Assembly: GCF_000373385.1 (NCBI RefSeq)
Contig: NZ_KB891316.1
Coordinates: 310,001-374,000, forward strand
Direction: 5' to 3'
DNA: 64,000 nucleotides
Source: Thiobacillus thioparus DSM 505
GTDB taxonomy: Bacteria > Pseudomonadota > Gammaproteobacteria > Burkholderiales > Thiobacillaceae
Position numbers and translations under genes: made by a program. Below the pieces are notes generated by a model that had not been told where the DNA came from, made no database searches, and was given only the letters and a program-made list of their open reading frames with translations. This document shows, in pieces, positions 37,034 through 47,106 of the stretch (position 1 is its first letter; each line of letters opens with the position of its first letter).

Positions 37034-37843
37034 TTATCGAATGGTGGTGCCGATGCGGCCGAATTCGTCGAAATTCATCCAGATGAAGAAGGCCTTGCCG
37101 ACGATGTTCCTGTCCGGGACAAATCCCCAGTAGCGGCTGTCGTTGCTGGCATCGCGATTGTCGCCCATCATGAAATACTGCCCCTGCGGCACCTTGCAGA
37201 CGAAGCCTTCGCCCTCGGCATTGTATGAGCAGTTCTCGCGGTAGGGGAAGTCCACCACCTGGGTCGGATAGACCGAAGGCTTGTCCGGCTCCGTCATCAT
37301 GGTGTGGTCGGCGCCGTTGAGACGCTCCTTGTACACCATCGCGGTAATGTAATTCAGGCCATTGCCCACATAGTTGTAGGTGCCGGTATTGGTAGCGGGA
37401 ACGGGCTTGCCGTTGATGGTGAGCTTCTTGTTGCGATACTCGACCACGTCGCCCGGCACGCCGATCACGCGCTTGATGTAGTCGAGGCTGGGGTCGCCCG
37501 GATAGCGGAACACCATGACGTCGCCGTGTTTGGGATCGTTCAGTTCGACGATTTTCTTGTTGATGACCGGCAGGCGGATGCCGTAGGTGAATTTGTTGAC
37601 CAGGATGAAGTCGCCGACCAGCAGCGTGGGCATCATCGAGCCGGACGGAATCTTGAACGGTTCGACCAGGAACGAGCGCAACGCGAACACGACGAGGATG
37701 ACGGGGAAGAAGCTCTTGGCGTATTCCACCAGCAGCGGTTCCTTGGCATCCCGGTCGCGGCCGCGTTTGAGCAGCAGCAGGTCGAGCAGCCAGATGCCGC
37801 CGGTGACGACGAGCGCAACGAAAAGAATGAGGGCAAAGTTCAT
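37034..37843 (-). CDS. lepB: Signal peptidase I
   Basis: Cleaves Sec and Tat signal peptides at the periplasmic face. The 269-residue protein has two N-terminal membrane segments (about 3-24 and 44-58) and the catalytic serine in PSGSMMPT (Ser69). The catalytic lysine is in DYIKRVIGVPGD (Lys124), and the conserved GDNRDASNDSRYWG box lies near residue 220. It is 17 bases downstream of lepA, the classical lepA-lepB operon. Confidence 0.97.
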   Translation of the reverse strand: MNFALILFVALVVTGGIWLLDLLLLKRGRDRDAKEPLLVEYAKSFFPVILVVFALRSFLVEPFKIPSGSMMPTLLVGDFILVNKFTYGIRLPVINKKIVELNDPKHGDVMVFRYPGDPSLDYIKRVIGVPGDVVEYRNKKLTINGKPVPATNTGTYNYVGNGLNYITAMVYKERLNGADHTMMTEPDKPSVYPTQVVDFPYRENCSYNAEGEGFVCKVPQGQYFMMGDNRDASNDSRYWGFVPDRNIVGKAFFIWMNFDEFGRIGTTIR

Positions 37844-37860
37844 GTTGAGGAGTCCACTGC

Positions 37861-39660
37861 TTATTTATCGGAGACCTGGAGGATCGCAAGGAAGGCTTCC
37901 TGCGGGATTTCGACGTTGCCGACCTGTTTCATGCGGCGCTTGCCGGCCTTCTGCTTTTCCAGCAGTTTCTTCTTGCGCGTGATGTCGCCGCCATAGCATT
38001 TGGCCAGCACGTTCTTGCGCAGCGCCTTGACGTTCTCGCGCGCGATGATGTTGGCGCCGATCGCCGCCTGCACCGCCACGTCGAACATCTGGCGCGGAAT
38101 CAGCTCGCGCATCTTGGAAGCGAGTTCGCGACCGCGATAGACGCTGCTGGCGCGGTGCACGATCAAGGACAACGCATCGACCTTCTCGTTGTTGACGAGG
38201 ATGTCGAGCTTGACCAGATCGCCCGCACGATATTCCTTGAATTCGTAGTCGAGCGAGGCATAGCCGCGGCTGGTGGATTTCAGCTTGTCGAAGAAATCCA
38301 TTACCACTTCGTTCATCGGCAGGTCGTAGCGCAGCATCACCTGGCGGCCGTGGTACTGCATGTCGAGCTGCATGCCGCGTTTCTGGTTGCACAGGGTGAT
38401 CACGTTGCCGACGAACTCTTCCGGCACGAAGATCGTCGCGGTGATGATGGGCTCGCGGATTTCCTCGATCTTCGACAGCTCAGGCAGCTTGAACGGGTTC
38501 TCGACGTTGATCAGGGTGCCGTCCTTCATCAGCACTTCGTACACCACCGTCGGCGCGGTGGTGATGAGGTCCATGTCGTACTCGCGTTCGAGCCGCTCCT
38601 GCACGATGTCCATGTGCAGCAGGCCAAGAAAACCGCAGCGGAAGCCGAATCCAAGCGCCTGCGACACCTCGGGCTCGAACTGCAGCGCGGCATCGTTCAG
38701 CTGCAGCTTGGTCAGTGCGTCGCGCAGCGCCTCGAAGTCGTGGGATTCGACCGGATATAGGCCGGCGAACACCTGAGACTGCACCTTCTTGAAGCCCGGC
38801 AGCGGTTCACGGGCGGGACGGTCGAGCAGGGTGATGGTGTCGCCCACTTGGGCGGACTTGAGTTCCTTGATGCCGGCGATCACGAAACCGACTTCGCCCG
38901 CCGAAAGCTGGGGCCTGTCGACCGACTTGGGCGTGAACACGCCGACGTGCTCTGTCAGATGTTGCGCACCGCTCGCCATGAAGCGGATCTTGTCCTTGGG
39001 TTTCAACACGCCGTCGACCACGCGCACCAGCATCACTACGCCGACGTAGTTGTCGAACCACGAATCGATGATCAGCGCCTTCAGCGGCGCGGATTCGTCA
39101 CCGCGCGGCGGCGGCACCTGCTTCACCACCACTTCGAGGATTTCGGGAATGCCGATGCCGGTCTTGGCCGAGGCGCGCACCGCATCGCTCGCATCCAGCC
39201 CGACGATATCCTCGATCTCTTCTGCCACCCGGTCGGGATCGGCCGCCGGCAGGTCGATCTTGTTCAGCACCGGAATGACCTCGACGCCGAGATCGATCGC
39301 GGTGTAGCAATTGGCTACCGTCTGCGCTTCCACGCCCTGCGAAGCGTCGACCACCAGCAGCGCCCCCTCGCAGGCGGACAGCGAGCGGCTGACTTCGTAG
39401 GAGAAGTCGACGTGGCCGGGAGTGTCGATCAGGTTCAGGCGATAGGTCTGGCCGTCCTGCGCCTTGTAGGTGAGCGCGGCAGTCTGCGCCTTGATGGTGA
39501 TGCCGCGCTCCTTTTCCAGATCCATCGAATCGAGCACCTGCGCCTCCATCTCGCGCTCGGACAGCCCGCCGCAAAACTGGATCAGACGGTCGGCCAGCGT
39601 GGACTTGCCGTGGTCGATGTGGGCGATGATGGAAAAATTGCGGATCAGATTCTGGGACAC
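37861..39660 (-). CDS. lepA: Elongation factor 4 (LepA), ribosomal back-translocase GTPase
   Basis: A 599-residue translational GTPase with G1 [12 protein letters not shown], the G2 RGITIK effector, G3 DTPGHVDF, G4 NKIDLPAAD, an EF-G-like domain series and the LepA-specific C-terminal domain ending in basic residues ([19 protein letters not shown]). The start at 39660 is firm by homology. An intrinsic terminator for the upstream genes lies immediately before it, so lepA-lepB-DUF4845-rnc-era-recO-pdxJ probably has its own promoter within the short gap. Confidence 0.97.
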   Translation of the reverse strand: MSQNLIRNFSIIAHIDHGKSTLADRLIQFCGGLSEREMEAQVLDSMDLEKERGITIKAQTAALTYKAQDGQTYRLNLIDTPGHVDFSYEVSRSLSACEGALLVVDASQGVEAQTVANCYTAIDLGVEVIPVLNKIDLPAADPDRVAEEIEDIVGLDASDAVRASAKTGIGIPEILEVVVKQVPPPRGDESAPLKALIIDSWFDNYVGVVMLVRVVDGVLKPKDKIRFMASGAQHLTEHVGVFTPKSVDRPQLSAGEVGFVIAGIKELKSAQVGDTITLLDRPAREPLPGFKKVQSQVFAGLYPVESHDFEALRDALTKLQLNDAALQFEPEVSQALGFGFRCGFLGLLHMDIVQERLEREYDMDLITTAPTVVYEVLMKDGTLINVENPFKLPELSKIEEIREPIITATIFVPEEFVGNVITLCNQKRGMQLDMQYHGRQVMLRYDLPMNEVVMDFFDKLKSTSRGYASLDYEFKEYRAGDLVKLDILVNNEKVDALSLIVHRASSVYRGRELASKMRELIPRQMFDVAVQAAIGANIIARENVKALRKNVLAKCYGGDITRKKKLLEKQKAGKRRMKQVGNVEIPQEAFLAILQVSDK

Positions 39661-39687
39661 AACAAAACGGGCACGCTTCCGTGCCCG
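39661..39687 (-). terminator. Intrinsic terminator between the glutaredoxin-like gene and lepA
   Basis: On the minus strand CGGGCACG-GAAG-CGTGCCCG (39668-39687) forms an 8-bp GC-rich stem with a tetraloop, followed by a TTTTGTT run (39661-39667). It ends the rpoE-mucD-glutaredoxin transcript just before lepA. Confidence 0.8.
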
Positions 39688-39724
39688 ATCAGGGATTCGA
39701 TAAGACCCCGGATTTTAACGGATT

Positions 39725-39970
39725 TCAAGGATTGAAGCGCAGCCATTCCTGAAACGCGGGCAGATTGAGTTGGTGGCGGCAAATCTCGGTGTCGCCGTCA
39801 AACAACAGCGGAACCTCCCAGCCGTATTCTGCCTTGAGTGCCGGATCGGCATCCACATCCACGGGGGCCAGGACGTGCCCCGTTTCTGCGAGAAGGGCAT
39901 GAACCTCGGTCGCCAGTTCCTCGCAGAGCGGGCAACCTTTCCGCGTATAGAGCGTGAGCGCCTTACCCAC
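39725..39970 (-). CDS. Glutaredoxin-like thioredoxin-fold protein (DUF836 type)
   Basis: This 81-residue thioredoxin-fold protein has a redox CPLC motif (TRKGCPLCEEL, Cys13 and Cys16), the cis-proline stretch EVPLLFDG, and a normal glutaredoxin length. It matches the small glutaredoxin family common beside mucD in betaproteobacteria. Its start overlaps the mucD C terminus by 8 bases, so it is translationally coupled to that protease, and a terminator follows it. Substrate unknown. Confidence 0.85.
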   Translation of the reverse strand: MGKALTLYTRKGCPLCEELATEVHALLAETGHVLAPVDVDADPALKAEYGWEVPLLFDGDTEICRHQLNLPAFQEWLRFNP

Positions 39971-41360
39971 CCGAAATCTTCAAGGGGATGTAGAGCGAAT
40001 CGTCGCCGCGCCGCACCAGGATCGCCGCACTTTTGCCGGCTGGGATCGTGGCAATGGCCTTGCGATAAACCGCCACGCTGGTGATCTTGGTGTTGTTGAC
40101 CGCCAGAATGACGTCTCCCGTCCGAATGCCGGCACGTGCCGCATCGCCCGTTGCATCCGCAACCAGCACGCCATAGTCGAGGTCGAGCGCCCGCCGCTGA
40201 TCCGCACCCAGTTCGGTCAGGACGAGCCCGCCGCGCAAAATAGCCTTGCCGTCATTGCTGGCCTGCTGGCTTTCAATGGGCAATTCGCCCAGTACCACGT
40301 TCAATTGCTGGACTTTACCCTTGCGCCAGACTTGCAGCGGGATCTTGGTGCCCGGCTTGGCCATGCCGACGATGCGCGGCAGGTCGCTGGAATTCTCCAC
40401 GGTCTTGCCATTGAACTCCAGGATGACATCGGCCGCCTGGAGCCCCGCTTTCTGCGCCGGACTGTCTTCCTGAACCTGCGACACCAGCGCCCCACGCGGA
40501 CGATCCAGGCCGAAGGAGTCGGCCAGATCGGCGGTCACTTCCTGGATCACCACGCCCAGCCAGCCGCGCGACACCTTGCCGCCGCTTTTCAGCTGAGCCG
40601 CCGCTTCCATCGCCACATCGATCGGGATCGCGAACGATACGCCCTGATAGCCGCCGCTGCGGCTGTAAATCTGCGAATTGATGCCGACCACTTCCCCCTT
40701 CATATTGAACAGGGGCCCGCCTGAATTACCGGGATTGATCGGTACGTCGGTCTGGATGAACGGGACGTAGGTCTCCGACGGCAGCGAGCGCCCCTTGGCG
40801 GAAACGATGCCTGCGGTGACCGAGTTCTCGAAACCGAAGGGCGAACCGATGGCTGCAACCGCCTCGCCCACCCGCAGTTTGGTGGGGTCGCCCAGTTTGA
40901 CGACAGGCAGATTGTTGGCAGTGATCTTGATGACAGCCACATCGGTACGCGCGTCCGCCCCTACCACCTTGGCCGTGAAGGTTCGTTTGTCAATGAGCTT
41001 GACCACCACTTCATCCGCGCCTTTGACCACATGTGCATTGGTCAGGATGTAGCCATCGTTGCTGACGATGAAACCCGAGCCTTCGCCGCGCGCCGGAATC
41101 TCCTGCATGGGGCCGGGGCCTTGTCCGCCTCCCTGCCCTCCGGGCATACCCGGCATGCCCGGGAAGAAGCGGCGGAAGAATTCCTGCATGCCTTCGTCAT
41201 CAAACTCTTGGCCACGCTTCACCATCTTGGTGGTGCTGATATTGACCACGGCCGGTCCCTCTTTCTCGACCAGATCGGCCACATCCATCACGTCCTTCGC
41301 CAATGCAGGTACCGACACGGCAAACACCAGCGCGATTGCCGCCAAAGCATTTTTTATCAT
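39963..41360 (-). CDS. mucD: Periplasmic Do-type serine protease (DegP/MucD)
   Basis: Periplasmic quality-control protease of the sigma-E regulon. The 465-residue precursor has a signal peptide (cleavage near ALA-KD), then a trypsin fold with catalytic His110 in TNAHVV, Asp140 in DARTDVAV and Ser213 in PGNSGGPL, and two PDZ domains (SRGWLGVVIQEVT and a second ending KISGG). A glycine/methionine-rich loop lies before the protease domain (about 67-84). It is the fifth gene of rpoE-rseA-rseB-rseC-mucD and overlaps the end of rseC. Confidence 0.95.
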   Translation of the reverse strand: MIKNALAAIALVFAVSVPALAKDVMDVADLVEKEGPAVVNISTTKMVKRGQEFDDEGMQEFFRRFFPGMPGMPGGQGGGQGPGPMQEIPARGEGSGFIVSNDGYILTNAHVVKGADEVVVKLIDKRTFTAKVVGADARTDVAVIKITANNLPVVKLGDPTKLRVGEAVAAIGSPFGFENSVTAGIVSAKGRSLPSETYVPFIQTDVPINPGNSGGPLFNMKGEVVGINSQIYSRSGGYQGVSFAIPIDVAMEAAAQLKSGGKVSRGWLGVVIQEVTADLADSFGLDRPRGALVSQVQEDSPAQKAGLQAADVILEFNGKTVENSSDLPRIVGMAKPGTKIPLQVWRKGKVQQLNVVLGELPIESQQASNDGKAILRGGLVLTELGADQRRALDLDYGVLVADATGDAARAGIRTGDVILAVNNTKITSVAVYRKAIATIPAGKSAAILVRRGDDSLYIPLKISGG

Positions 41361-41797
41361 GACTGTCCTTTCATTACTTGAAACGGAATTCGGTTTTCGC
41401 GTCTGAGCACCACCGGACGGGCCGTCCGGCCGCCACGCGCCAGTAGCCAGCCCACCGCCCCTCCGATCAGCATGCCGGCAAGCGCCGCGCCGTCACCGGG
41501 CTGGACGGCCTGCGCCAGCAGCGCACCCCCCAGCATCAGCCCCAATGGCAGGCCATAGGCGCGCATTGCGCTCTTGAGTACGCTGCCATGAGCAATCCCG
41601 ATCACCACGCGATCTCCGGGTGCCAGGGCCAGATCGCAATCGACCAGGAAATTCCGGGGCTTGCGCTGGAACAGCTCGGCGATGCGTCGCGACGAACACC
41701 CTTGTCCGCCGCAGGTACCGCACCCCGACGGCTCGACGGCCTGCACCCAGACGCCATCGGATGCGGTGTGGATGACTTCAGCTGTTTGCTCCAGCAT
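41357..41797 (-). CDS. rseC: RseC/MucC-family membrane protein
   Basis: The 146-residue product carries an N-terminal cysteine cluster (CGTCGGQGCSSRR, the RseC-type Fe-S or redox site) and two membrane segments (AYGLPLGLMLGGALLAQAV and GAALAGMLIGGAVGWLLA). RseC homologues modulate the sigma-E pathway and, as RsxC-associated proteins, SoxR reduction. Its stop overlaps the mucD ATG. Its start lies 8 bases downstream of rseB. Confidence 0.9.
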   Translation of the reverse strand: MLEQTAEVIHTASDGVWVQAVEPSGCGTCGGQGCSSRRIAELFQRKPRNFLVDCDLALAPGDRVVIGIAHGSVLKSAMRAYGLPLGLMLGGALLAQAVQPGDGAALAGMLIGGAVGWLLARGGRTARPVVLRRENRIPFQVMKGQS

Positions 41798-41805
41798 GAC
41801 CGGCC

Positions 41806-42753
41806 TTACTTCCGGGTTGCCGAATTGCCGGTTTCGATGAGTGCCATGTTCGGCACTTCACCCAGCGTCGTCACGATGTAGCCATCCACCTCGCGGGCAT
41901 AGATACCGATCGCGCCTTCAGCCGACAGGCCATGCAGGCTTTGCACCTGCGGATTCGCCGGCTCGACAAACATCGATAACACGCTCAATCCGTCCGAAAA
42001 AACCAGATGTGTGACCGGCGCCCGTTTGCCGGGCAGCACACGTACCGCTTCCTGTACCTGTTCGTATCCGGGTGGCGGGGTCACGTTCCAGTCGTTCATG
42101 ACAGGTTTGCCCGGCTGTATTTTCTGGACGATCTTTCCTGCCATGTCATTGCGGATGTCCGGAGCCTTGCCGATCTGGATTTCCGAGAACACGAGGATCG
42201 AGATCACGTTGCCGCTATCGTTGACGATGCGCGCCTTGAGCGGCAAGCCTGTCCGGGTGTCCAGCCAGAAGTTGTAGGTATATCGGTATCCGTCGCGCGG
42301 CGCCAGCGTCACCACCTGGCAGGTGCGCCCTGCTACGCGCTCGATTCCGCCCAGCTTCGCCTCGTAGAAATCGAGCAGGCTTGCCGGTTGCGCAGGCAGC
42401 AAGGCCGGGAAGAAACGGCGCAGTGCATTGCGCTCCAGCCGAACGTGCTTGCCATCCGGCAAATGGCAGTACACATCGTTATTGATGCGCATGAACTGGC
42501 GCGAGGTGCCATCCATGACTTCGACTTTTTCCTGTTCGCCGTTCGTATCGGCACGGTGCTGCACACGCAATACCTCGACGTGCTCGCCATGGTGATAGAC
42601 ATAGATACCGCTGTAATTCTGCTGTTTGGCCGCTGCGGCCGCCCGATTGAGCCAATCGGCCGCAGCATCGGCACGCGCCCCGCCGGACAGCAAAACCAGT
42701 CCTGCGAACCCTGCAACCAGCCAACCCTGCCGCCATCCAGCCAGCGACCGCAT
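41806..42753 (-). CDS. rseB: Sigma-E regulatory protein RseB/MucB
   Basis: This 315-residue periplasmic protein starts with a signal peptide (WLVAGFAGLVLLSGGARA) and has the two-domain LolA-like fold of RseB (NYSGIYVYHHGEHVEVLRVQHR, later LDFYEAKLGGIERVAGRTCQVV). RseB binds RseA and mislocalised LPS to hold back sigma-E release. The ATG at 42753 is preferred: it overlaps the rseA stop as TGATG and gives the signal peptide. A longer frame would run antiparallel to rseA's own product. Confidence 0.93.
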   Translation of the reverse strand: MRSLAGWRQGWLVAGFAGLVLLSGGARADAAADWLNRAAAAAKQQNYSGIYVYHHGEHVEVLRVQHRADTNGEQEKVEVMDGTSRQFMRINNDVYCHLPDGKHVRLERNALRRFFPALLPAQPASLLDFYEAKLGGIERVAGRTCQVVTLAPRDGYRYTYNFWLDTRTGLPLKARIVNDSGNVISILVFSEIQIGKAPDIRNDMAGKIVQKIQPGKPVMNDWNVTPPPGYEQVQEAVRVLPGKRAPVTHLVFSDGLSVLSMFVEPANPQVQSLHGLSAEGAIGIYAREVDGYIVTTLGEVPNMALIETGNSATRK

Positions 42754-43292
42754 CAGCGCGGCTCCACCGCTACGGCCACCGCCGGCTGGTAAGGGGAAAC
42801 CACCGTCATCGGGGCGAATTCCTGATGCGCCACCAGATAAGGCGCAAACCGGGCGTCTTCGCTTGACGGTTCCGACGACAGCGAGGCTTGCTGAAATCCG
42901 GGGGCTGTTGCCATGGGTAGCGTGGCCGGCTCTTCCGACATCATCCGGGTGAGTGAAATCGCGCCCCACACCGCGAGCGAAGCAAACGAGGCCACGGCAA
43001 CCCGTTGCGGCCACACGCTTCGGCGCGGCGCAAGCACGGTCGGCTCGGCAGACAATTGCGCCGAGAAACGTGCCATGAAGTCCTCCTGTGCCGGGGCTTC
43101 ACCTCGCATCAGATCGCCGATCAGATGATAATCTGACCAACTTTGCCGCAACTCGCCGTCGCGCTTCAGGGCCGTGAGGCAGGCCTCCGTTTCGGCACGC
43201 TCCGTCTCGCCATCAAGCGCGGCTGAAAGCAACAGACGCCAGTCGTCGTCGGCCTGTTCACTCTGGGGATGGGTTTTAAGAAGTGCTGACAT
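42753..43292 (-). CDS. rseA: Anti-sigma-E factor RseA/MucA
   Basis: The 179-residue protein has an N-terminal cytoplasmic anti-sigma domain ([32 protein letters not shown]), one membrane span at about 96-115 ([20 protein letters not shown]), and a periplasmic tail that receives DegS/RseP cleavage. It holds sigma-E at the inner membrane. The ATG at 43292 has AGGTGG before it, begins 2 bases after rpoE, and gives the usual RseA length. Confidence 0.93.
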   Translation of the reverse strand: MSALLKTHPQSEQADDDWRLLLSAALDGETERAETEACLTALKRDGELRQSWSDYHLIGDLMRGEAPAQEDFMARFSAQLSAEPTVLAPRRSVWPQRVAVASFASLAVWGAISLTRMMSEEPATLPMATAPGFQQASLSSEPSSEDARFAPYLVAHQEFAPMTVVSPYQPAVAVAVEPR

Positions 43293-43294
43293 GG

Positions 43295-43891
43295 TTACCA
43301 CCTTTTGTCCTGACTGGTGCCCAGCATCGGGCGTATCTTTTCGGCTATGGCCTCGCGCGCGCGGAATATCCGCGAGCGAACGGTACCGATCGGGCAATCC
43401 ATCATCTGCGCGATTTCCTCGTAGCTCATGCCCTCGATCTCGCGCAGTGTGATGGCTGTCCTCAATTCCTCGGGCAACGCATCGACTGCCTCATTGACCG
43501 CTTTGGCGATCTGTTTGGTCTGGAGTTCCGCTTCCGGCGTCGCAATATCGCGCAACAGGTCGCCGTCCTCGTAATTCTCCGCATCTTCCGCCTGTACATC
43601 GCTCGATACCGGCATGCGCTTGTGCGCGACCAGGTAATTCTTGGCGGTATTCACGGCAATGCGGTACAGCCAGGTGTAAAAGGCACTCTCGCCCCGGAAT
43701 CCAGGCAGCGCGCGATAGGCCTTGATAAAAGCTTCCTGCGTAATATCTTCCACCTCCGCAGCATCCCGCACCATGCGCGACAACAGCCGCCCGAGCTTGC
43801 GGTGATACTTGCTCACCAATAGCTCGAAAGCGCGCTTGTCGCCCTGCTGGGCGCGTTCGACCAACACCTGATCCAGTTCGCGGTCCGACAT
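43295..43891 (-). CDS. rpoE: RNA polymerase sigma factor RpoE (sigma-E/AlgU)
   Basis: An ECF sigma factor of 198 residues: region 2 with [33 protein letters not shown] and region 4 with [42 protein letters not shown]. It drives the envelope-stress regulon and is followed by its anti-sigma genes rseA, rseB, rseC and mucD. The ATG at 43891 is supported by GGGAGA. It is divergent from nadB, and its upstream region has a candidate sigma-E self-promoter. Confidence 0.97.
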   Translation of the reverse strand: MSDRELDQVLVERAQQGDKRAFELLVSKYHRKLGRLLSRMVRDAAEVEDITQEAFIKAYRALPGFRGESAFYTWLYRIAVNTAKNYLVAHKRMPVSSDVQAEDAENYEDGDLLRDIATPEAELQTKQIAKAVNEAVDALPEELRTAITLREIEGMSYEEIAQMMDCPIGTVRSRIFRAREAIAEKIRPMLGTSQDKRW

Positions 43892-43950
43892 ATCTCCCTG
43901 CTGCTTTTTGTTTGTGTTGAAAGTATACGTGACCGCACCTTCCGGAACGT

Positions 43951-43977
43951 GTGAGCGGTTCCAGGCAAAAAAGTTCA
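43951..43977 (-). promoter_or_regulatory. Candidate sigma-E autoregulatory promoter of rpoE
   Basis: On the minus strand GAACTT (43972-43977) is the exact sigma-E -35 core. After 16 bases it is followed by TCACA (43951-43955), which resembles the TCTGA/TCTAA-type -10. Spacing is right, and the start site would be about 50 bases before the ATG. It is not proof, because the -10 match is partial. Confidence 0.45.
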
Positions 43978-43992
43978 TCCCGAGCAGGGTTA

Positions 43993-44020
43993 TTCGGACA
44001 CGGCCCAAGCCTGCTATCAT
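43993..44020 (+). promoter_or_regulatory. Candidate sigma-70 promoter of nadB
   Basis: TTCGGA (43993-43998) and TATCAT (44015-44020) are separated by 16 bases and lie just upstream of the nadB ATG at 44033, implying a very short 5' leader of about 6 bases. It is a moderate match. Confidence 0.35.
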
Positions 44021-44032
44021 CCCCCGACCACC

Positions 44033-45658
44033 ATGCACAGACACGACGTCCTCATCCTCGGCAGCGGCCTCGCCGCGCTGACCACCGCGCTCAAGCTTGC
44101 CGACCAGCGCCGCGTCGCCATTGTCACCAAGCGCCAGATGACCGACGGCGCCAGCGACTGGGCGCAGGGCGGGATCGCCGCCGCGGTCGACAGCGGCGAC
44201 TCGGTCGAGGCGCACGTCCACGACACCCTGGTCGCCGGGGCCGGGCTGTGCGACGAGGCGGTCACCCGGCTGGTAGCCAGCCGGGCGCGCGAGATGATTG
44301 CCTGGCTGACTGCCAACGGCGTCGCCTTCACCCCCGACCCGCAAACGCCGGGCGGCCTGCACCTCACCCGTGAGGGTGGACATTCCAAACGCCGGGTCGT
44401 GCACGCGGCGGACGCCACGGGACACGCGGTACAGACCAGCCTGCTCGACCGGGTGCGTGCCCATCCCAACATCGACACCTTCGAGCAGCACGTCGCCATC
44501 GACCTCATCACCGGCAAGCGCGCCGGCGGTCAGGAACGGCAGATCCATGGCGCCTATGCGCTGAACAAGGGCACCGGCGAGGTCGAAACCTTCGCCGCCG
44601 GGCACACCGTACTCGCCACCGGTGGCGCCGGCAAGGTCTACCTCTATACAACCAACCCCGATACCTCGACCGGCGACGGGATCGCCATGGCCTGGCGCGC
44701 CGGCTGCCGCGTGGCCAATCTGGAGTTCGTGCAGTTCCACCCGACCTGTTTGTACCACCCGCACGCCAAATCCTTTCTCATTTCCGAGGCAGTGCGTGGC
44801 GAAGGCGGCCGCCTGCTGCTGCCCGATGGCAGCCGCTTCATGCAGCTTCATGACGAGCGCGCCGAACTCGCGCCACGCGACGTGGTCGCCCGCGCAATCG
44901 ACTTCGAGATGAAAAAACGGGGCGTCGACTGCGTCTACCTCGACATCAGCCACAAGCCGGCCGACTTCGTGCGCGAGCATTTTCCGACGATCTACGGCCG
45001 CTGCCTGGAACTTGGCATCGACATCACGCGCCAGCCGATCCCGGTGGTGCCGGCCGCACACTACACCTGCGGCGGCGTCATCACCGACATGCATGCGCGC
45101 ACCGACCTGTGCAACCTGCATGCTGTCGGCGAGGTCACCTTCACCGGGCTGCACGGCGCCAATCGCCTGGCGTCCAATTCGCTGCTGGAGTGCCTGGTAT
45201 TCGGCCATGCCGCCGCCGCCGACATCCTGGCTACGCCGCCCGCCCCTTCGCTCAGCCTGCCGCCCTGGGACGCATCGCGCGTCACCGACCCCGACGAGGA
45301 GGTCGTGATCTCGCACAACTGGGACGAACTGCGGCGCTTCATGTGGGACTACGTGGGCATCGTGCGTACCAACAAGCGGCTGGCGCGCGCGTCGCACCGG
45401 ATTCGCCTGCTGCGCGCCGAAATCGACGAGTTTTACCGGAACTTCCGGGTTTCCAACGACCTGATCGAACTGCGCAATCTGGTGCAGAGCGCAGACCTCA
45501 TCATCCGCTCGGCCCAGTTGCGACAGGAAAGCCGCGGCCTGCATTTCAGCCGCGACTATCCGGAAATCCTGCCGATCGCCGGCAATACCGTCCTCAACCC
45601 GCGTCCGGGAACCCTGTGCCCGAGCGTGTGCGGCGTGCCCAGCGAAGCGACATCCTGA
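44033..45658 (+). CDS. nadB: L-aspartate oxidase
   Basis: FAD enzyme making iminoaspartate for NAD synthesis. The 541-residue product has a dinucleotide loop ([15 protein letters not shown]), [41 protein letters not shown], the succinate-dehydrogenase-like [11 protein letters not shown], and AHYTCGGV near 345. The C-terminal half has the usual helical arginine-rich segment. nadB next to rpoE is a conserved proteobacterial arrangement. Its 3' end overlaps the antisense ygfX-like gene by 65 bases. Confidence 0.97.
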   Translation: MHRHDVLILGSGLAALTTALKLADQRRVAIVTKRQMTDGASDWAQGGIAAAVDSGDSVEAHVHDTLVAGAGLCDEAVTRLVASRAREMIAWLTANGVAFTPDPQTPGGLHLTREGGHSKRRVVHAADATGHAVQTSLLDRVRAHPNIDTFEQHVAIDLITGKRAGGQERQIHGAYALNKGTGEVETFAAGHTVLATGGAGKVYLYTTNPDTSTGDGIAMAWRAGCRVANLEFVQFHPTCLYHPHAKSFLISEAVRGEGGRLLLPDGSRFMQLHDERAELAPRDVVARAIDFEMKKRGVDCVYLDISHKPADFVREHFPTIYGRCLELGIDITRQPIPVVPAAHYTCGGVITDMHARTDLCNLHAVGEVTFTGLHGANRLASNSLLECLVFGHAAAADILATPPAPSLSLPPWDASRVTDPDEEVVISHNWDELRRFMWDYVGIVRTNKRLARASHRIRLLRAEIDEFYRNFRVSNDLIELRNLVQSADLIIRSAQLRQESRGLHFSRDYPEILPIAGNTVLNPRPGTLCPSVCGVPSEATS

Positions 45659-46025
45659 GGCGGCGCAAGCTGTCAGCGTCCGCGCTGTCGGACAACAGCG
45701 TCAGGGCATGCACGCGACGGTCGGCGGTACGGTAGCGCAACACGATCAACCCGCTCGAAACAAAACTGTCGTCCAGCACCTTGACGTCGCCCCACTCGGC
45801 CCGACCATCCAGGCATTGCAGACGGCCGTCTGCCGCAATACGCAGACTCGTCATCGGTGAGGCTCGCTTCCAACCCCATACGCCCAGGCCAGTCACGGCA
45901 CTCCCCAGCACAAACGCAACGCCTGCGGGGATGTCCGTCAGAAGCAGGGCAAGCCCTGCCAGCGTGGCCATGCCCAGCAGTAACAGCCCCAGTCGGCGCG
46001 AGGGTTTGAGTTCAATCTCGTGCAT
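45594..46025 (-). CDS. YgfX/CptA-like small inner-membrane protein
   Basis: A 143-residue product with two adjacent membrane spans near the N terminus ([21 protein letters not shown] and [18 protein letters not shown]) and a cytoplasmic domain with a conserved LRIAADGRL and [20 protein letters not shown] pattern. This matches the YgfX (DUF1434) family, usually found with sdhE/ygfY and ygfZ. The ATG at 46025 is preferred over a GTG twelve bases upstream. It is transcribed convergently into nadB with 65-base overlap. Confidence 0.72.
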   Translation of the reverse strand: MHEIELKPSRRLGLLLLGMATLAGLALLLTDIPAGVAFVLGSAVTGLGVWGWKRASPMTSLRIAADGRLQCLDGRAEWGDVKVLDDSFVSSGLIVLRYRTADRRVHALTLLSDSADADSLRRLRMSLRWARRTRSGTGFPDAG

Positions 46026-46077
46026 CAGCGTGTACACTTTTGGCCTTCATGACATCCCTCTTTGACTGGAACGCATC

Positions 46078-47106
46078 GTGATCGATTCCTGGAAAAACTT
46101 TCTGCAATCCCAAGGCGCGCTAATCGCAGACAGCACGGTTCTGCATTATGGCGACCCGGCGGCAGAACGCGCCGCTGCCGCTGGCGGCACCATTGTCGCG
46201 GATTTGTCGCAACTCGGCGTCATCGCTTTCCGCGGCGACGAAGCCGCCAGTTTCCTGCAAAGCCAACTCACCAACGACGTTCGCGGCCTGCAGGCCGACG
46301 CCGCCCAGTGGAACGGCTATTGCAGCCCCAAAGGACGCCTGCTCGGAAATTTTCTGGTATGGCGGCAGGGTGAGGATTACTGCCTGCAACTATCGGGCGA
46401 CATCTTGCCCAGCGTGTTGAAGCGGCTGTCCATGTTCATCATGCGCGCCAAGGTACAAGGACGGGACGCCAGCGATGAAAACGTCCGATTGGTCGTCGCC
46501 GGCAAGCGGGCGGCGGCAATGGTGAGTACCACGATGGGCGTCCTCCCGAATACCACCATGCATACCGCCACCGGAGAGACCGGCCAGGTCATCCGCGTCG
46601 GCGACGACAAATTCGTCCTGTCGATCCCCCCCGAACGCGCCGCCACGGTCTGGCAGGGATTGCGCGAAGCGGCCACCCCGGTCGGCGCTCCGGTATGGGA
46701 CTGGCTACGGCTCAACGCCGGCATTCCGATGATCGTTGCCGCCACTCAGGAGCAGTTCGTCCCGCAAATGGTCAATTTCGAGGTCATCGGCGGCGTCAGC
46801 TTCCAGAAAGGCTGCTACCCCGGCCAGGAAATCGTCGCCCGCAGCCAGTATCTGGGCAAACTCAAGCGCCGTATGTTCCTTGCGCACGTGGATGCCGAAG
46901 CCGCACCTGGCGACAATCTGTACAGCGCCGATATCGAGGGTCAGGCCACCGGCACGGTAGTCAATGCAGCACCGGCACCGGCTGGCGGCTTCGATGTGCT
47001 GGCCGTGGCCCAGGTCGAAAGCGCAGCTACCCAAACCCTGCACCTCAAAGCGGGCGACGGTGCCGCCCTGACTCTGAAACCCTTGCCCTACGCGCTACCC
47101 GAATAG
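46078..47106 (+). CDS. ygfZ: YgfZ/GcvT-family folate-binding iron-sulfur cluster protein
   Basis: This 342-residue protein resembles the aminomethyltransferase fold. It has FRGDEAASFLQSQLTNDV near residue 51, GYCSPKGRLLGNFLVW and the signature KGCYPGQEIVARSQY near residue 242. YgfZ supports repair or assembly of certain iron-sulfur enzymes with tetrahydrofolate. GTG at 46078 fits the family start. The DUF4936 gene follows without a gap. Confidence 0.95.
   Translation: MIDSWKNFLQSQGALIADSTVLHYGDPAAERAAAAGGTIVADLSQLGVIAFRGDEAASFLQSQLTNDVRGLQADAAQWNGYCSPKGRLLGNFLVWRQGEDYCLQLSGDILPSVLKRLSMFIMRAKVQGRDASDENVRLVVAGKRAAAMVSTTMGVLPNTTMHTATGETGQVIRVGDDKFVLSIPPERAATVWQGLREAATPVGAPVWDWLRLNAGIPMIVAATQEQFVPQMVNFEVIGGVSFQKGCYPGQEIVARSQYLGKLKRRMFLAHVDAEAAPGDNLYSADIEGQATGTVVNAAPAPAGGFDVLAVAQVESAATQTLHLKAGDGAALTLKPLPYALPE

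Noticed and set aside
43295-45544. Long minus-strand frame running from rpoE back across nadB
   Set aside because: It is the antisense shadow of nadB upstream of the true rpoE ATG at 43891; the extension has no sigma-factor similarity.
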